Positions 1 to 8,701 are shown, counted from the first letter of the stretch. The stretch: DNA of 64,000 nt from an uncultured Clostridia bacterium (GCA_934481345.1 CAKSPF010000001.1:372001-436000); one strand, 5' to 3'. Made by a program: numbers and translations. The notes: generated from the letters alone by a model not told the origin.

Positions 1-1581
1 TACGGCATTACCGATACTACGGAAATTGTCTACAACCCTTCCTACGAGATGCTGTTTGAAGAAGAAACAAAGGCAAATCTTGAAGGCTATGAAAAAGGAC
101 AGGAAAGCGAGCTCGGCGCTGTTAACGTTATGACAGGAGTATACACCGGCCGTTCGCCCAAAGATAAATTCATAGTTATGGATGAAAATTCAAAAGACAC
201 TGTTTGGTGGACCTCGGATGAATACAAAAACGACAACCATCCCGCAACCGAAGAAGCATGGAAAGCAGTTAAAGACATTGCTTTAAAAGAGCTCTCCGGC
301 AAAAGACTTTTTGTGGTTGACGCTTTCTGCGGTGCTAACAAAGATACACGCATGGCAATCCGTTTTATAGTTGAAGTTGCTTGGCAGGCTCACTTTGTTA
401 CAAACATGTTCATCAAGCCTACCGAAGAAGAACTCAAAAACTTTGAACCCGATTTTGTGGTTTACAATGCGTCAAAAGCAAAGGTTGAAAACTACAAAGA
501 ATTAGGTCTTAACTCTGAAACTGCTGTAATGTTCAACATTACAAGCCGCGAGCAGGTTATAGTAAATACATGGTACGGCGGCGAAATGAAAAAAGGTATG
601 TTCTCAATGATGAACTACTATCTGCCCCTTAAAGGTATCGCATCAATGCACTGCTCCGCAAATACAGACAAAAACGGCGAAAACACAGCTATATTCTTCG
701 GTCTTTCCGGTACAGGAAAAACAACTCTTTCCACAGATCCGAAGCGTTTGTTAATCGGTGATGACGAGCACGGCTGGGATGACAACGGTGTATTCAACTT
801 TGAGGGCGGATGCTACGCTAAAGTTATCAACCTTGACAAAGAATCCGAGCCTGATATATACAATGCAATCAAGCGCGACGCCCTTTTGGAAAATGTTACA
901 CTTGACAAAGACGGCAAAATTGATTTTGACGATAAGAGCGTTACGGAAAACACAAGAGTTTCGTACCCGATAGATCACATTGAAAACATTGTTAAGCCGA
1001 TTTCGGCTGCACCTGCCGCAAAGAATGTAATATTCCTTTCGGCTGACGCTTTCGGTGTGCTTCCTCCGGTATCTATCCTTACACCTGAGCAGACTCAGTA
1101 CTATTTCCTTTCCGGATTTACTGCAAAGCTCGCAGGTACAGAGCGCGGAATTACAGAGCCTACACCTACATTCTCCGCTTGCTTCGGTCAGGCATTTTTG
1201 GAGCTGCACCCCACAAAATATGCGGAAGAACTCGTTAAAAAGATGGAAAAGAGCGGTGCTAAGGCATATCTCGTAAACACAGGCTGGAACGGAACCGGCA
1301 AGCGTATATCCATTCGTGACACACGCGGAATAATAGACGCTATTTTAAACGGAGATATTCTCAATGCTCCTACAAAGAAAATTCCGTTCTTCAACTTTGA
1401 AGTTCCTACAGAGCTTCCGGGTGTTGATTCCGGTATTCTTGATCCCCGTGACACATACGAAAATGCTGCTGACTGGGATGTAAAAGCAAAAGATCTGGCA
1501 GAGAGATTTACAAAGAACTTTGCTAAATATGAAGGCAACGCAGCAGGCAAAGCGCTTGTAAGCGCCGGCCCGCAGAAATAA
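1..1581 (+). CDS. pckA: Phosphoenolpyruvate carboxykinase (ATP), 5' end outside window
   Basis: Catalyses the ATP-dependent interconversion of oxaloacetate and PEP + CO2 in the cytoplasm; in anaerobes it often runs toward oxaloacetate to feed fumarate or amino acid synthesis. The reading frame is open from base 1, so the first ATG at 49 is internal; about 10-15 residues are probably missing compared with the roughly 540-aa E. coli enzyme. Visible motifs are the substrate loop FTGRSPKDK-like segment (YTGRSPKDK), the P-loop GLSGTGKTT (about 700-725), the metal-binding LIGDDEHGWDD (about 750-785) and the C-terminal NTGWNGTGKRI. It is monocistronic as far as seen: a strong terminator follows. Identification is by near-continuous similarity to the bacterial ATP-dependent family. 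Confidence 0.97.
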   Translation, partial: YGITDTTEIVYNPSYEMLFEEETKANLEGYEKGQESELGAVNVMTGVYTGRSPKDKFIVMDENSKDTVWWTSDEYKNDNHPATEEAWKAVKDIALKELSGKRLFVVDAFCGANKDTRMAIRFIVEVAWQAHFVTNMFIKPTEEELKNFEPDFVVYNASKAKVENYKELGLNSETAVMFNITSREQVIVNTWYGGEMKKGMFSMMNYYLPLKGIASMHCSANTDKNGENTAIFFGLSGTGKTTLSTDPKRLLIGDDEHGWDDNGVFNFEGGCYAKVINLDKESEPDIYNAIKRDALLENVTLDKDGKIDFDDKSVTENTRVSYPIDHIENIVKPISAAPAAKNVIFLSADAFGVLPPVSILTPEQTQYYFLSGFTAKLAGTERGITEPTPTFSACFGQAFLELHPTKYAEELVKKMEKSGAKAYLVNTGWNGTGKRISIRDTRGIIDAILNGDILNAPTKKIPFFNFEVPTELPGVDSGILDPRDTYENAADWDVKAKDLAERFTKNFAKYEGNAAGKALVSAGPQK

Positions 1582-1635
1582 GCAATAATTGCTTACCCGA
1601 TAGAATACGTTGAAAATATAATTTTAAACATACGA

Positions 1636-1672
1636 AAATTCCTGCCTTATTAAACAAAGGCAGGAATTTTTT
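1636..1672 (+). terminator. Intrinsic terminator after pckA
   Basis: A 13-bp stem (AAATTCCTGCCTT pairing with AAGGCAGGAATTT) is followed directly by a T run. It ends pckA transcription before the convergent aldo/keto reductase gene. Confidence 0.9.
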
Positions 1673-1699
1673 CGGTTTAAGCAGGTGCCATAAAATCTT

Positions 1700-2551
1700 T
1701 TATTTTCTTTCAGCCACCATTTTTACAAACCATTCTACCGTACCGGGGTCAGAATGTGAGAAAAATGCACTCTCGTTTTTATCAAGCGCTGCAATTGCCG
1801 CCATATCTTCTGCCGACAATTCGAAGTCAAACACATCAAAATTTTCTTTCATGCGTTCAAGATGAGTGGATTTCGGAATGACAACCACACCGCGCTGTAT
1901 ATTCCAGCGAAGCATGGTCTGCGCCGCCGTTTTGCCGTATTTCTTTCCTATTTCAGTAACCGTCGGATTGTCAAAAATACCCTGTCTGCCCTCGCCGAAT
2001 GGTCCCCATGCCTCAAGCTGAACGAAGTATTTATCCGCCCAATTTTTCATTTCCTTCTGTTGATTGAAAATGTGTGTTTCCATCTGATTTACCATAGGCT
2101 TTATGCGATTAAACGCGGCTAAATCAACCATGCGGTCAGCATAAAAATTTGAAATTCCGATTGCGCGTATTTTGCCTTCATCATACAACTCTTCCAAAGC
2201 GCGCCATGCGCCGTAGTAATCCGAATATGGCTGATGCAGAAGTACCAAATCGAGATAATCTGTTTTCAGTTTACTCATGGATTCGATTACCGAAGCCTTT
2301 GCTTTTTCGTAACCGTAATGCTCAACCCAGATTTTGGTTGTAATAAAAATTTCATCACGCGGAATCTTTGATTTTTGTATTGCCGATCCGACCTCTTCTT
2401 CATTAAAATATGCCTGTGCGGTATCAATGTGTCTGTAGCCGACGCTGAGTGCATCAAGCACGCATCTTTCACACTCGTCTTTTTCAACCTGATAAACTCC
2501 GTAGCCCAATATCGGCATTTTCACACCGTTTGACAATGTTACATACTCCAT
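1700..2551 (-). CDS. Aldo/keto reductase
   Basis: Predicted NADPH-dependent oxidoreductase of the AKR superfamily (TIM barrel) of 283 aa, the normal length. The catalytic tetrad is visible as D43, Y48, K73 and H106 in the contexts HIDTAQAY, TTKIW and LLHQP. The C-terminal NADPH-binding IPKS motif is present. The start at 2551 is preceded by AAAGGATG about 9 nt upstream. The gene lies 3 nt downstream of a flavodoxin-fold gene and probably belongs to the same transcript (two flavodoxin-fold genes then AKR), divergent from a LysR regulator, suggesting a small redox or detoxification operon. The physiological substrate cannot be deduced. Confidence 0.93.
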   Translation of the reverse strand: MEYVTLSNGVKMPILGYGVYQVEKDECERCVLDALSVGYRHIDTAQAYFNEEEVGSAIQKSKIPRDEIFITTKIWVEHYGYEKAKASVIESMSKLKTDYLDLVLLHQPYSDYYGAWRALEELYDEGKIRAIGISNFYADRMVDLAAFNRIKPMVNQMETHIFNQQKEMKNWADKYFVQLEAWGPFGEGRQGIFDNPTVTEIGKKYGKTAAQTMLRWNIQRGVVVIPKSTHLERMKENFDVFDFELSAEDMAAIAALDKNESAFFSHSDPGTVEWFVKMVAERK

Positions 2552-2554
2552 ATT

Positions 2555-3091
2555 TTACACATCCTTTCCCATTTTATAAGCTTCGTCATATGCAGGGGTG
2601 TTTTTTATTTCACCAATCTGCCATGCCCCCGTACCATATATTATGCCTGCCTCGTTTGCGCCGTCAAGACAATCCTCGGTGAAGCCTCTGAAAGCCTCCA
2701 TAGTGCGCTCCAGGTTTGCTTTTTCGGTGTCTGCCGCAGTCATTATATAATAAAAATCCTTATTTGAAATCTCGGTATAGTGCGGAACGGTGCGGTCGAT
2801 GAATGTTTTCATCTGTCCGTCCATTGAATAAAAATAAACCGGTGTTGCAAGAACTATTACATCAGCATCTACCATTTTATCAAGTATTTCTTTCATGTCA
2901 TCTTTCTGAACACACTTATGAGTGGTATTGCAAACGCCGCAGCCTTTGCAGCAGCCTATATTTTTATCTGCGAGAAAAACCTTTTCGACAGTGTTTCCGG
3001 ATTCTTCCGCACCTTGTGCAAACCTGCCGCACAAAATATCAGAATTACCGTTTCTGCGCGGACTTGCCGAGATAATCAGCACTTTTTTCAT
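2555..3091 (-). CDS. NADPH-dependent FMN reductase / multimeric flavodoxin family protein
   Basis: A 178-aa flavodoxin-fold protein of the iron-sulfur-flavoprotein/WrbA-like group. The N-terminus has a beta strand followed by the FMN-phosphate loop SASPRRNGNS (residues about 8-17). Residues around 47-64 carry a cysteine-rich segment (CCKGCGVC ... C), as in clostridial iron-sulfur flavoproteins, which may bind an Fe-S cluster. I place the start at 3091 (MKKVLI) because GGAGG lies 7 nt upstream; an in-frame start seven codons earlier lacks an RBS. It lies between a second flavodoxin and the AKR gene, consistent with a redox operon. Confidence 0.88.
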   Translation of the reverse strand: MKKVLIISASPRRNGNSDILCGRFAQGAEESGNTVEKVFLADKNIGCCKGCGVCNTTHKCVQKDDMKEILDKMVDADVIVLATPVYFYSMDGQMKTFIDRTVPHYTEISNKDFYYIMTAADTEKANLERTMEAFRGFTEDCLDGANEAGIIYGTGAWQIGEIKNTPAYDEAYKMGKDV

Positions 3092-3093
3092 TT

Positions 3094-3606
3094 TTATTCC
3101 TCCAATGCCCATTTTTTTATATCTTCTTCTACCTGTTCAACGCTGCCGCCCCGAACAGAAAGTCCTTTTTCAACAATTGCTTTCGGGCAAAGCCTTTTTA
3201 TATCGCTTATACTGTTTTCGAGTCCGCTGCCCTCATGAGTACAGAACGGTCTTATCTTTTTGCCGCTGAAATCAAAGCTTTCCAAAAATGTAAATACCGC
3301 CATCGGCATAGTACCCCAGTAATTCGGATAGCCGAGATAAATCACGTCATAGCGTTCCATGCTTTTCGGAAGCTTTTTTAACTTTGGCCGTGCATTGCTG
3401 CGCTGATCGCTCTGCGCTTCTGCTATGCACTCATTATAATTTGCGGAGTAAGGTTTTTCCTGTTCAATTTTAAAAAGCTCCGCCCCCGAAGATTCGGATA
3501 CATATTTCGCCGCAATCTCGGTATTTCCCGTTTCAAGGCTTTTGATAGCACCGCTTACATAGTTTTCATCAGCCCTTGAGTAAAACACTACAATTCTATC
3601 GGACAT
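3094..3606 (-). CDS. Flavodoxin family protein
   Basis: A 170-aa flavodoxin-like protein (Flavodoxin_4-type). It shows the opening strand RIVVFYSRADENY, the central LGYPNYWGTMPMAVFTFLE segment typical of the FMN isoalloxazine-binding loop, and the FCTHEGSGLENS segment before the last helix. It probably carries electrons or reduces small electrophiles; the partner is unknown. It is the first gene of the flavodoxin-flavoprotein-AKR run, transcribed away from the LysR gene across a 104-bp intergenic region with palindromes, so control by that LysR protein is likely but inferred. Confidence 0.85.
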   Translation of the reverse strand: MSDRIVVFYSRADENYVSGAIKSLETGNTEIAAKYVSESSGAELFKIEQEKPYSANYNECIAEAQSDQRSNARPKLKKLPKSMERYDVIYLGYPNYWGTMPMAVFTFLESFDFSGKKIRPFCTHEGSGLENSISDIKRLCPKAIVEKGLSVRGGSVEQVEEDIKKWALEE

Positions 3607-3646
3607 ATTCTCATCTTCTTATGAACACATGATACCACAAACCTTA

Positions 3647-3675
3647 TTGACACGGAATAACCAATATGTTATTAT
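3647..3675 (+). promoter_or_regulatory. Promoter of LysR gene with overlapping palindromes
   Basis: TTGACA (3647-3652), a 17-nt spacer, then TATTAT (3670-3675) gives a near-consensus sigma-A promoter about 35 nt before the LysR start. A perfect 6-bp inverted repeat AATAAC-N6-GTTATT (3656-3673) lies inside it, and AACC-TAT-GGTT (about 3681-3693) lies just downstream. Both could be LysR operator half-sites that control this gene and the divergent flavodoxin operon. Confidence 0.75.
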
Positions 3676-3710
3676 TGTATTAACCTATGGTTTATGCAAG
3701 GAGGCATAAT

Positions 3711-4610
3711 ATGTATAATCATATGCTGGACGCACTTATTGCCGCAGCCGACTTCGGCAGCTTCACAAAAGCGGCGGAACACTTATATATTTCCCCCACT
3801 GCCGTTATGAAACAGATAAATACGCTTGAAAGCAGGCTCGGCTTAAAGCTTATGGAGCGTACTTCAACAGGTGTGCATCTTACACCGCAGGGCGAAATAA
3901 TTTACCGCAATGCAAAAACAATTATGGAATACTCAAAAAAAGCGCTTGCGGACGCCCACGCTGCCGCTCATTCATACGACACTACTTTTTGTGTTGGAAC
4001 GTCGCTTTTGAATCCTGCAAAACCTTTTATGGATTTATGGTACAAAATAAATAAGGATTTTCCCGATTACAAGCTTCATCTCGTTCCTTTTGAGGACGAT
4101 CACCGCGGAATACTTAGTGTAATAGAAAAGCTCGGTAAAAATTTTGATTTTTTGATTGGTGTATGCGATTCCAAAGCGTGGCTCTCAATGTGCAGTTTTA
4201 CACCGCTCGGCAGATGCAAAAAAATGATAGCTGTGCCGAGAGAGCACAGGCTTGCAGCAAAAAAATGCATTGAAATAAGCGATTTATACGGCGAAACACT
4301 TATGATGGTAAAAAAAGGCGATTCCGGAGTAAATGACTATCTCCGCAATGATTTGGAACAGAATCATCCGCAGATTAGAATTGAAGACACTCCGCCGTTT
4401 TATGATTTGTCTGTATTTAACAGATGTGCCGAAACCGGAAATGTTTTGCTTACGCTTGACTGCTGGCAAGAGGTTCATCCCGGATTAATATCCGTTCCCG
4501 TCAACTGGGAATACTCTATACCCTACGGCTTGCTTTACAGTCACAATGCACCGAAAGATGTTTTGCAATTTGTAAGCGCCGCCGAAAAACTTTCGGAATT
4601 TAAAAGCTGA
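3711..4610 (+). CDS. LysR-family transcriptional regulator
   Basis: A 299-aa DNA-binding regulator. The N-terminal winged helix-turn-helix covers residues about 1-60 (AAEHLYISPTAVMKQINTLE is the recognition region), followed by a LysR substrate-binding-like effector domain. The start at 3711 is chosen because AAGGAGG lies 7 nt upstream; an in-frame start eight codons earlier has no RBS. It is divergent from the flavodoxin/AKR operon, the classical arrangement for a LysR activator and its target. The inducer is unknown; a redox or electrophile signal would fit the neighbours. Confidence 0.93.
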   Translation: MYNHMLDALIAAADFGSFTKAAEHLYISPTAVMKQINTLESRLGLKLMERTSTGVHLTPQGEIIYRNAKTIMEYSKKALADAHAAAHSYDTTFCVGTSLLNPAKPFMDLWYKINKDFPDYKLHLVPFEDDHRGILSVIEKLGKNFDFLIGVCDSKAWLSMCSFTPLGRCKKMIAVPREHRLAAKKCIEISDLYGETLMMVKKGDSGVNDYLRNDLEQNHPQIRIEDTPPFYDLSVFNRCAETGNVLLTLDCWQEVHPGLISVPVNWEYSIPYGLLYSHNAPKDVLQFVSAAEKLSEFKS

Positions 4611-4642
4611 AAAAGCGCTATGGCATAAGCCTCAGCGCTTTT
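4611..4642. terminator. Bidirectional terminator between LysR and DUF1275 genes
   Basis: AAAAGCGCT and AGCGCTTTT form a 9-bp stem between convergent genes, with A/T tracts on both sides. It overlaps the stop codon of the minus-strand gene. Confidence 0.8.
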
Positions 4643-5309
4643 CATTCCTAAACATAATAATAAAGCTGACAAACAACGAAACACAGCAAATCCAGACAGA
4701 AGCTTCTCCGAACAACGCCGTAACAAAGCTGCCGGCTCCGGCGCCTATTGCAAAAACCAAAATAACCGCAAAATAAGTTGCCGCTTTTTTCAGCACCGCT
4801 CTGTCCCGATTCCGCAGATACACGCAGAGAGCCTCTGTTCCGCTCCGCAAATTGCCTATGCACATTGTGCTCGCATAGACATGACCGCGCACCTTATGAA
4901 ACGTCTGAACCTGCATTGCACACACAAAAGATACCAGTGCGTTAGCTGCAAAATTAAGTTTTTGCGGAATGAAACCTACTGCGAAAAGCAAAGCAATCTC
5001 ACAAATCAGAATAATCTGCCGCCAATGGATTTTTTCGCAATTTTTGAAATGGCTATGTATGGTTTCAGCCACCGCCGTGCCGATAAAAAATGCCACAAGC
5101 GGGATAAGATATTTCAGACTGTACATCAGCTTGCCGGCAAAAAGGTTTGTGCTCAAAAGCACTATATTTCCCGTCTGTGCATTAGCAAAAACACCGCCCC
5201 TGCAGCAATATGTATATGCATCCTGAAAACCGCCTGACAGTATTACGAACACAGCGGTTTTCATCGAGTCGGACATTTGCCCGGCATAAATACTTTTTAA
5301 AGCTTTCAT
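4632..5309 (-). CDS. DUF1275 (YoaK-like) membrane protein
   Basis: A 225-aa integral membrane protein with about six hydrophobic segments. The family hallmark is visible near the N-terminus: SGGFQDAYTY followed by ANAQTGNIV, and later FVCAMQVQTF and STMCIGNLRSG. Family members are of unknown transport function; none can be assigned here. It follows the exported-protein gene by 22 nt and probably forms the end of a murA-exported protein-DUF1275 transcript. Confidence 0.88.
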   Translation of the reverse strand: MKALKSIYAGQMSDSMKTAVFVILSGGFQDAYTYCCRGGVFANAQTGNIVLLSTNLFAGKLMYSLKYLIPLVAFFIGTAVAETIHSHFKNCEKIHWRQIILICEIALLFAVGFIPQKLNFAANALVSFVCAMQVQTFHKVRGHVYASTMCIGNLRSGTEALCVYLRNRDRAVLKKAATYFAVILVFAIGAGAGSFVTALFGEASVWICCVSLFVSFIIMFRNEKR

Positions 5310-5331
5310 AATAGTTCTCCCCTATTTACAC

Positions 5332-5961
5332 TTAAATTCCCACAGTCTGAATTACAATCATGGCCTTTTGACAGAACTGTTCTATATTTTCCAGTGTAGA
5401 AACGGTTTCTGAGCTTACATTCTCATCATCGGCTTCAAAAAAAATTCTTTGTGCCACCGGATAGTAGTCTTCATTTCTATAGACAACGTTTTCGGTATAC
5501 GGACAGTCAATTATTGCATTAAGAGCGAGGTCATAGTCTTCTTTTGGCAAAGTGAAAGCCGCTTGTTCTTCAGCAGAATAAATCTCGCTTACATTAATTC
5601 TTTTTTTCATATATTCCACCGTTTTTTCATAATCCGCACTTTTGACAGAAACTATTAGTCTTAGCTGGCTATATGCTTCTTCATCTTTTAATTCAAATTT
5701 TTGCGGCAAATCAATTTCTTCGGGTTCCTGCAAAAGTCCTTCGGAATCCGCTATATTGTTTTCATTACCCGTTAAATTATTTTTTTCAATATTTTTTATA
5801 GTGTTTTCATCGGGGATTTTTTCGTTTTGCTCATAAACATTGCCGCTGTTGTTATTTTTTTCATCGGCATTGTATTCGGAATATGCCGCATTGCCGAGAA
5901 GCCATGCTCCTGCCGCCAAAGCCGAAATCACCGCTACGGTATTTATAATTCTGTTTTTCAA
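5332..5961 (-). CDS. Predicted membrane-anchored exported protein, unknown
   Basis: A 209-aa protein with an N-terminal hydrophobic helix (residues about 8-28, no lipobox cysteine), then a low-complexity Asn/Glu-rich linker (about 30-75), then a folded C-terminal region of about 130 aa. The C-terminal part reads like a periplasmic-side alpha/beta domain (LRLIVSVKSADYEKTVEYMKK). I do not recognise a family. It lies 42 nt after murA on the same strand, so a role at the cell surface is possible, but only by position. Confidence 0.7.
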   Translation of the reverse strand: MKNRIINTVAVISALAAGAWLLGNAAYSEYNADEKNNNSGNVYEQNEKIPDENTIKNIEKNNLTGNENNIADSEGLLQEPEEIDLPQKFELKDEEAYSQLRLIVSVKSADYEKTVEYMKKRINVSEIYSAEEQAAFTLPKEDYDLALNAIIDCPYTENVVYRNEDYYPVAQRIFFEADDENVSSETVSTLENIEQFCQKAMIVIQTVGI

Positions 5962-6003
5962 CGTTATAAATTACCCCTCTTCCAAATTATTTTATCACAA
6001 AAA

Positions 6004-7260
6004 TCAAACGCTGTAAATATTGGCGCCGATACTTTTGAGTTTACTTTCTATCCTGTCATATCCGCGGTAAATATACTCGGCATTTTCTATTTCGGTAATG
6101 CCGTCTGCTCCGAGTCCGGCTACAATAAGCGCCGCGCCGCCTCTTAAATCGCAGGCGGTAACCTTTGTGCCGGTAAGGCGCTTTACTCCGTCAATCAGCG
6201 CAGTTCTGCCGTCTATTTTGATATGTGCATTCATTCTCGTGAGCTCACCGGCATACATAAACCTGTTTTCAAAAATTGTTTCCGTAACAGATGAATGTCC
6301 CTCACTCATGCAGAAAAGAGCGGTAAACTGCGACTGCATATCTGTAGGAAAACCCGGAAACGGCATTGTTCTTACAGATGCGGCATGCAAATCGTTTTTT
6401 GCATTTACGGTAAGACAGTCGTTATCCTGTGCAAATTCCACACCCATTTCTCCGAGCTTTGCCATAACAGGTTTCAGATGGCTGCAATCTACTCCGCGAA
6501 GCATTATACAGCCGTGCGTTGCTGCGGCGGCTGTCATAAATGTTCCTGCCTCTATCCTGTCCGGAATTATTCTGTGCGAAGTTCCGCCAAGAGAACCCAC
6601 CCCCGTTATTTTAACGGTATCCGTTCCTGCTCCGCTGATTTTTGCACCGCACTTATTCAAAAAATTACCCAAATCGGCAACCTCAGGTTCTGCCGCCGCG
6701 TTGCCTATGGTTGTAATCCCGTTTGCAAGGCATGCCGCCATCATGATATTTTGTGTGGCGCCTACAGAAGGAAAGTCAAGATATATTTCGCTGCCCGTAA
6801 GCTTATCGGCAGTAAGCTCCACAAAGCCGGCTCCCGTGACCGCCTCCGCTCCCAACGCTTCAAATCCCCTTATATGCAAATCCACAGGTCTTAGTCCTAT
6901 GCTGCACCCTCCGGGAAGTGATATTCTCGCCCTTTTATACATAGCAAGAAGGGGTCCGGCGACAAGAAATGACGCGCGCAGCCTGCCGCTTGTTTCGTAT
7001 TCGGTATCAGTCCTGTTTATATGCGTGCTGTCAATCTCCATAATATTATTTTCAAAAGTGCAGCTGCACCCCAAATCAGCAAGTATTTTTGCCATGTTGC
7101 GCACATCAGATATATTTGGCACATTTTCCAGGCGAACACCTGTTTTTGCCATAATGCATGCCGCCATTACCGGCAAAGCGCTGTTTTTTGAACCGCTTAT
7201 TTCCACACTTCCGCTGAGCGACGGAGAATACCCGACAATTATTTTAGAAATTGCAATCAT
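6004..7260 (-). CDS. murA: UDP-N-acetylglucosamine 1-carboxyvinyltransferase
   Basis: First committed step of peptidoglycan synthesis: transfers enolpyruvate from PEP to UDP-GlcNAc in the cytoplasm. At 418 aa it has the normal length. The signature ISGSKNSALP gives K25, and the loop LPGGCSIGLRPVDLH carries the fosfomycin-target cysteine at C119. The conserved DRIEAGTFM and GFPTDMQSQ segments are also present. Clostridia often carry two paralogues (MurA1/MurA2); which one this is cannot be told. It is divergent from mscL across 124 bp, where TTGTCA-N17-TTATAT on the minus strand is a possible but weak promoter. Confidence 0.97.
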   Translation of the reverse strand: MIAISKIIVGYSPSLSGSVEISGSKNSALPVMAACIMAKTGVRLENVPNISDVRNMAKILADLGCSCTFENNIMEIDSTHINRTDTEYETSGRLRASFLVAGPLLAMYKRARISLPGGCSIGLRPVDLHIRGFEALGAEAVTGAGFVELTADKLTGSEIYLDFPSVGATQNIMMAACLANGITTIGNAAAEPEVADLGNFLNKCGAKISGAGTDTVKITGVGSLGGTSHRIIPDRIEAGTFMTAAAATHGCIMLRGVDCSHLKPVMAKLGEMGVEFAQDNDCLTVNAKNDLHAASVRTMPFPGFPTDMQSQFTALFCMSEGHSSVTETIFENRFMYAGELTRMNAHIKIDGRTALIDGVKRLTGTKVTACDLRGGAALIVAGLGADGITEIENAEYIYRGYDRIESKLKSIGANIYSV

Positions 7261-7315
7261 CTTCCTTTACAAGTATATATTCTGAGTATTTCCAAAAATA
7301 AATATAATATGTACG

Positions 7316-7352
7316 GTCAAAATTTGACAAATTGTGTACTTTAATGTAAAAT
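7316..7352 (+). promoter_or_regulatory. mscL promoter with overlapping palindrome
   Basis: TTGACA (7324-7329), a 17-nt spacer and TAAAAT (7347-7352) lie 32 nt upstream of mscL. The -35 box is embedded in the 13-nt inverted repeat GTCAAA-A-TTTGAC (7316-7328), which could be an operator shared with divergent murA. Confidence 0.75.
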
Positions 7353-7384
7353 CTAACTGAATATATTTTTACGGAGGATTAACT

Positions 7385-7774
7385 ATGTCTTTACTAAAAG
7401 AATTTAAGGAATTTGCCTTTAAAGGCAATGTATTTGACATGGCAGTCGGCGTTATAATAGGTACTGCATTCAGCAAAATAGTTACTTCAATGGTAAGCGA
7501 CATTATTATGCCTATATTTACCTCTGCGGCTTCCGGAGTCAAATTTACGGATATTAAAATTTCCCTCAACGGCGAAAACGCAATTATGATAGGCAATTTT
7601 ATTCAAAATGTTTTTGACTTTATGATTATTGCAATGTCAATATTTGCATTTATCAAGCTGATCAACAAATTTAAAAGACGCGAACCCGAAAAAGCTCCCG
7701 AACCCACAGCTCCGACTCAGGAGGAACTGCTTGCGGAAATACGGGATTTATTAAAAGAAGCAAAACAGGATTAA
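7385..7774 (+). CDS. mscL: Large-conductance mechanosensitive channel
   Basis: A 129-aa homopentameric channel that opens under membrane tension to release solutes on osmotic downshock. The N-terminal amphipathic helix plus TM1 (KEFAFKGNVFDMAVGVIIGTA, roughly residues 6-26) is highly diagnostic. TM2 spans about 73-97, and a charged cytoplasmic helix (EELLAEIRDLLKEA) closes the protein. The RBS ACGGAGG is 7 nt before the ATG. It is monocistronic, with its own promoter and terminator. Confidence 0.97.
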   Translation: MSLLKEFKEFAFKGNVFDMAVGVIIGTAFSKIVTSMVSDIIMPIFTSAASGVKFTDIKISLNGENAIMIGNFIQNVFDFMIIAMSIFAFIKLINKFKRREPEKAPEPTAPTQEELLAEIRDLLKEAKQD

Positions 7775-7775
7775 C

Positions 7776-7810
7776 AAAAAATGCGCCGCCGTATCCGGTG
7801 ACGCATTTTT
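7776..7810 (+). terminator. Intrinsic terminator after mscL
   Basis: An AAAAATGCG/CGCATTTTT stem immediately follows the stop codon and ends in a T tract. Confidence 0.85.
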
Positions 7811-7847
7811 CGTGTTTTTTGGAAAAAAGGTATATAAATAAAAGTGA

Positions 7848-8265
7848 TTAACTGTTTTTATTTCTGACTACACTTTCTGTAATTTTTATCATTTCTTCTT
7901 TGTCAATGCCCTCGTCGCTTATGACGGCATAAGACTCCTCATCGACCCATACCGCCGACTTTTGTTTCGGTAATATTTTTATAAACATTGTAATCTCCGC
8001 TTATATCATCTGTACCCTCGGCAACCCTGTATGTAATTTCATTATCCCCGTTTTCATACACAAGCTGGAATGTTTTTCCTGATATTACGGAAATAAAAGC
8101 AAGCTTGTAGCCGTCAGGTATTTTTGCCGGCATGACAGGTTTAAAAGACACTGCCTTCTCGGCATCTTCAACCGTCTTATATTCAACAATCGGATTTGGG
8201 ATTTGCGTATTTTCTTCTTTTTTATCATCACGGGAATTGATTGTAATTTTTATAAAAAATTTTTT
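7848..8265 (-). pseudogene. Decayed DUF4367-domain gene
   Basis: No intact gene exists here, but the minus strand encodes a recognisable DUF4367-like sequence. Frame one reads from about 8262 through EYKTVEDAEKAV, MPAKIPDGYKLAFIS and QLVYENGDNEITYR to a stop at 7939. A second frame continues with AVWVDEESYAVIS and EEMIKITESV to a stop at 7848-7850. Joining them needs one frameshift near 7955. The usual N-terminal cytoplasmic part and membrane helix are missing and there is no credible start codon or RBS for the full segment. Intact homologues are typically membrane-anchored partners of ECF sigma factors; here it looks like a 5'-truncated, frameshifted relic downstream of the cupin gene. Confidence 0.75.
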
Positions 8266-8270
8266 ATTGT

Positions 8271-8603
8271 TTAAAACACAACAACAAGCAGCATTTTAAA
8301 ACGTTCTTTTCCGTAAACAGCATGAGGATGACCTGCGGGCATTACAATGGAGTTCCCCTCGCAAAGTTCGTACTCGACGCCGTCTATGGTAATTTTGCCC
8401 ACTCCGTCAAGGCAGGTGACAAAAGCATCGCCGCCCGACTCATGTGTGCTGATTTCTTCGTTTTTGTCAAAAGAGAACAGAGTAACGCTTACAGACTCAT
8501 TTTGAACCAGTGTTTTACTCACAACCTGACCTTCATGGTATTCTACCTGATCTTTAAGGGTGAGCACTTCTGCTTTTTTGATGTTTTTCATTATTTCGCT
8601 CAT
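8271..8603 (-). CDS. Cupin domain protein
   Basis: A 110-aa single-domain cupin (small beta-barrel). The two cupin motifs are visible: STHESGGDAFVTCLDG (metal-binding His/Glu positions) and GNSIVMPAGHPHAVYG. Many such proteins bind a metal or a small ligand; no specific activity can be assigned. The start at 8603 is chosen because AAAGGAG lies 7 nt upstream; longer in-frame starts lack an RBS. It is flanked by a terminator upstream and the DUF4367 relic downstream. Confidence 0.88.
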   Translation of the reverse strand: MSEIMKNIKKAEVLTLKDQVEYHEGQVVSKTLVQNESVSVTLFSFDKNEEISTHESGGDAFVTCLDGVGKITIDGVEYELCEGNSIVMPAGHPHAVYGKERFKMLLVVVF

Positions 8604-8658
8604 TGGTTTTCTCCTTTTAAAGATTTTTATATTATTATTTCCTGTAATTAAATTATTA

Positions 8659-8692
8659 TAAAAGTCAGGCAATTAATTCTGCCTGACTTTTT
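8659..8692 (-). terminator. Terminator of the lysine ABC transporter operon
   Basis: AAAAGTCAGGC and GCCTGACTTTT form an 11-bp perfect stem just after the ATPase gene, with T-rich sequence following on the minus strand. Confidence 0.85.
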
Positions 8693-8701
8693 GAAATACT
8701 A

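Noticed and set aside
6098..7285. A 395-codon open frame antisense to murA
   Set aside because: murA is certain on the other strand, and this translation is low-complexity Ser/Pro/Ile sequence with no RBS; it is a codon-bias shadow.
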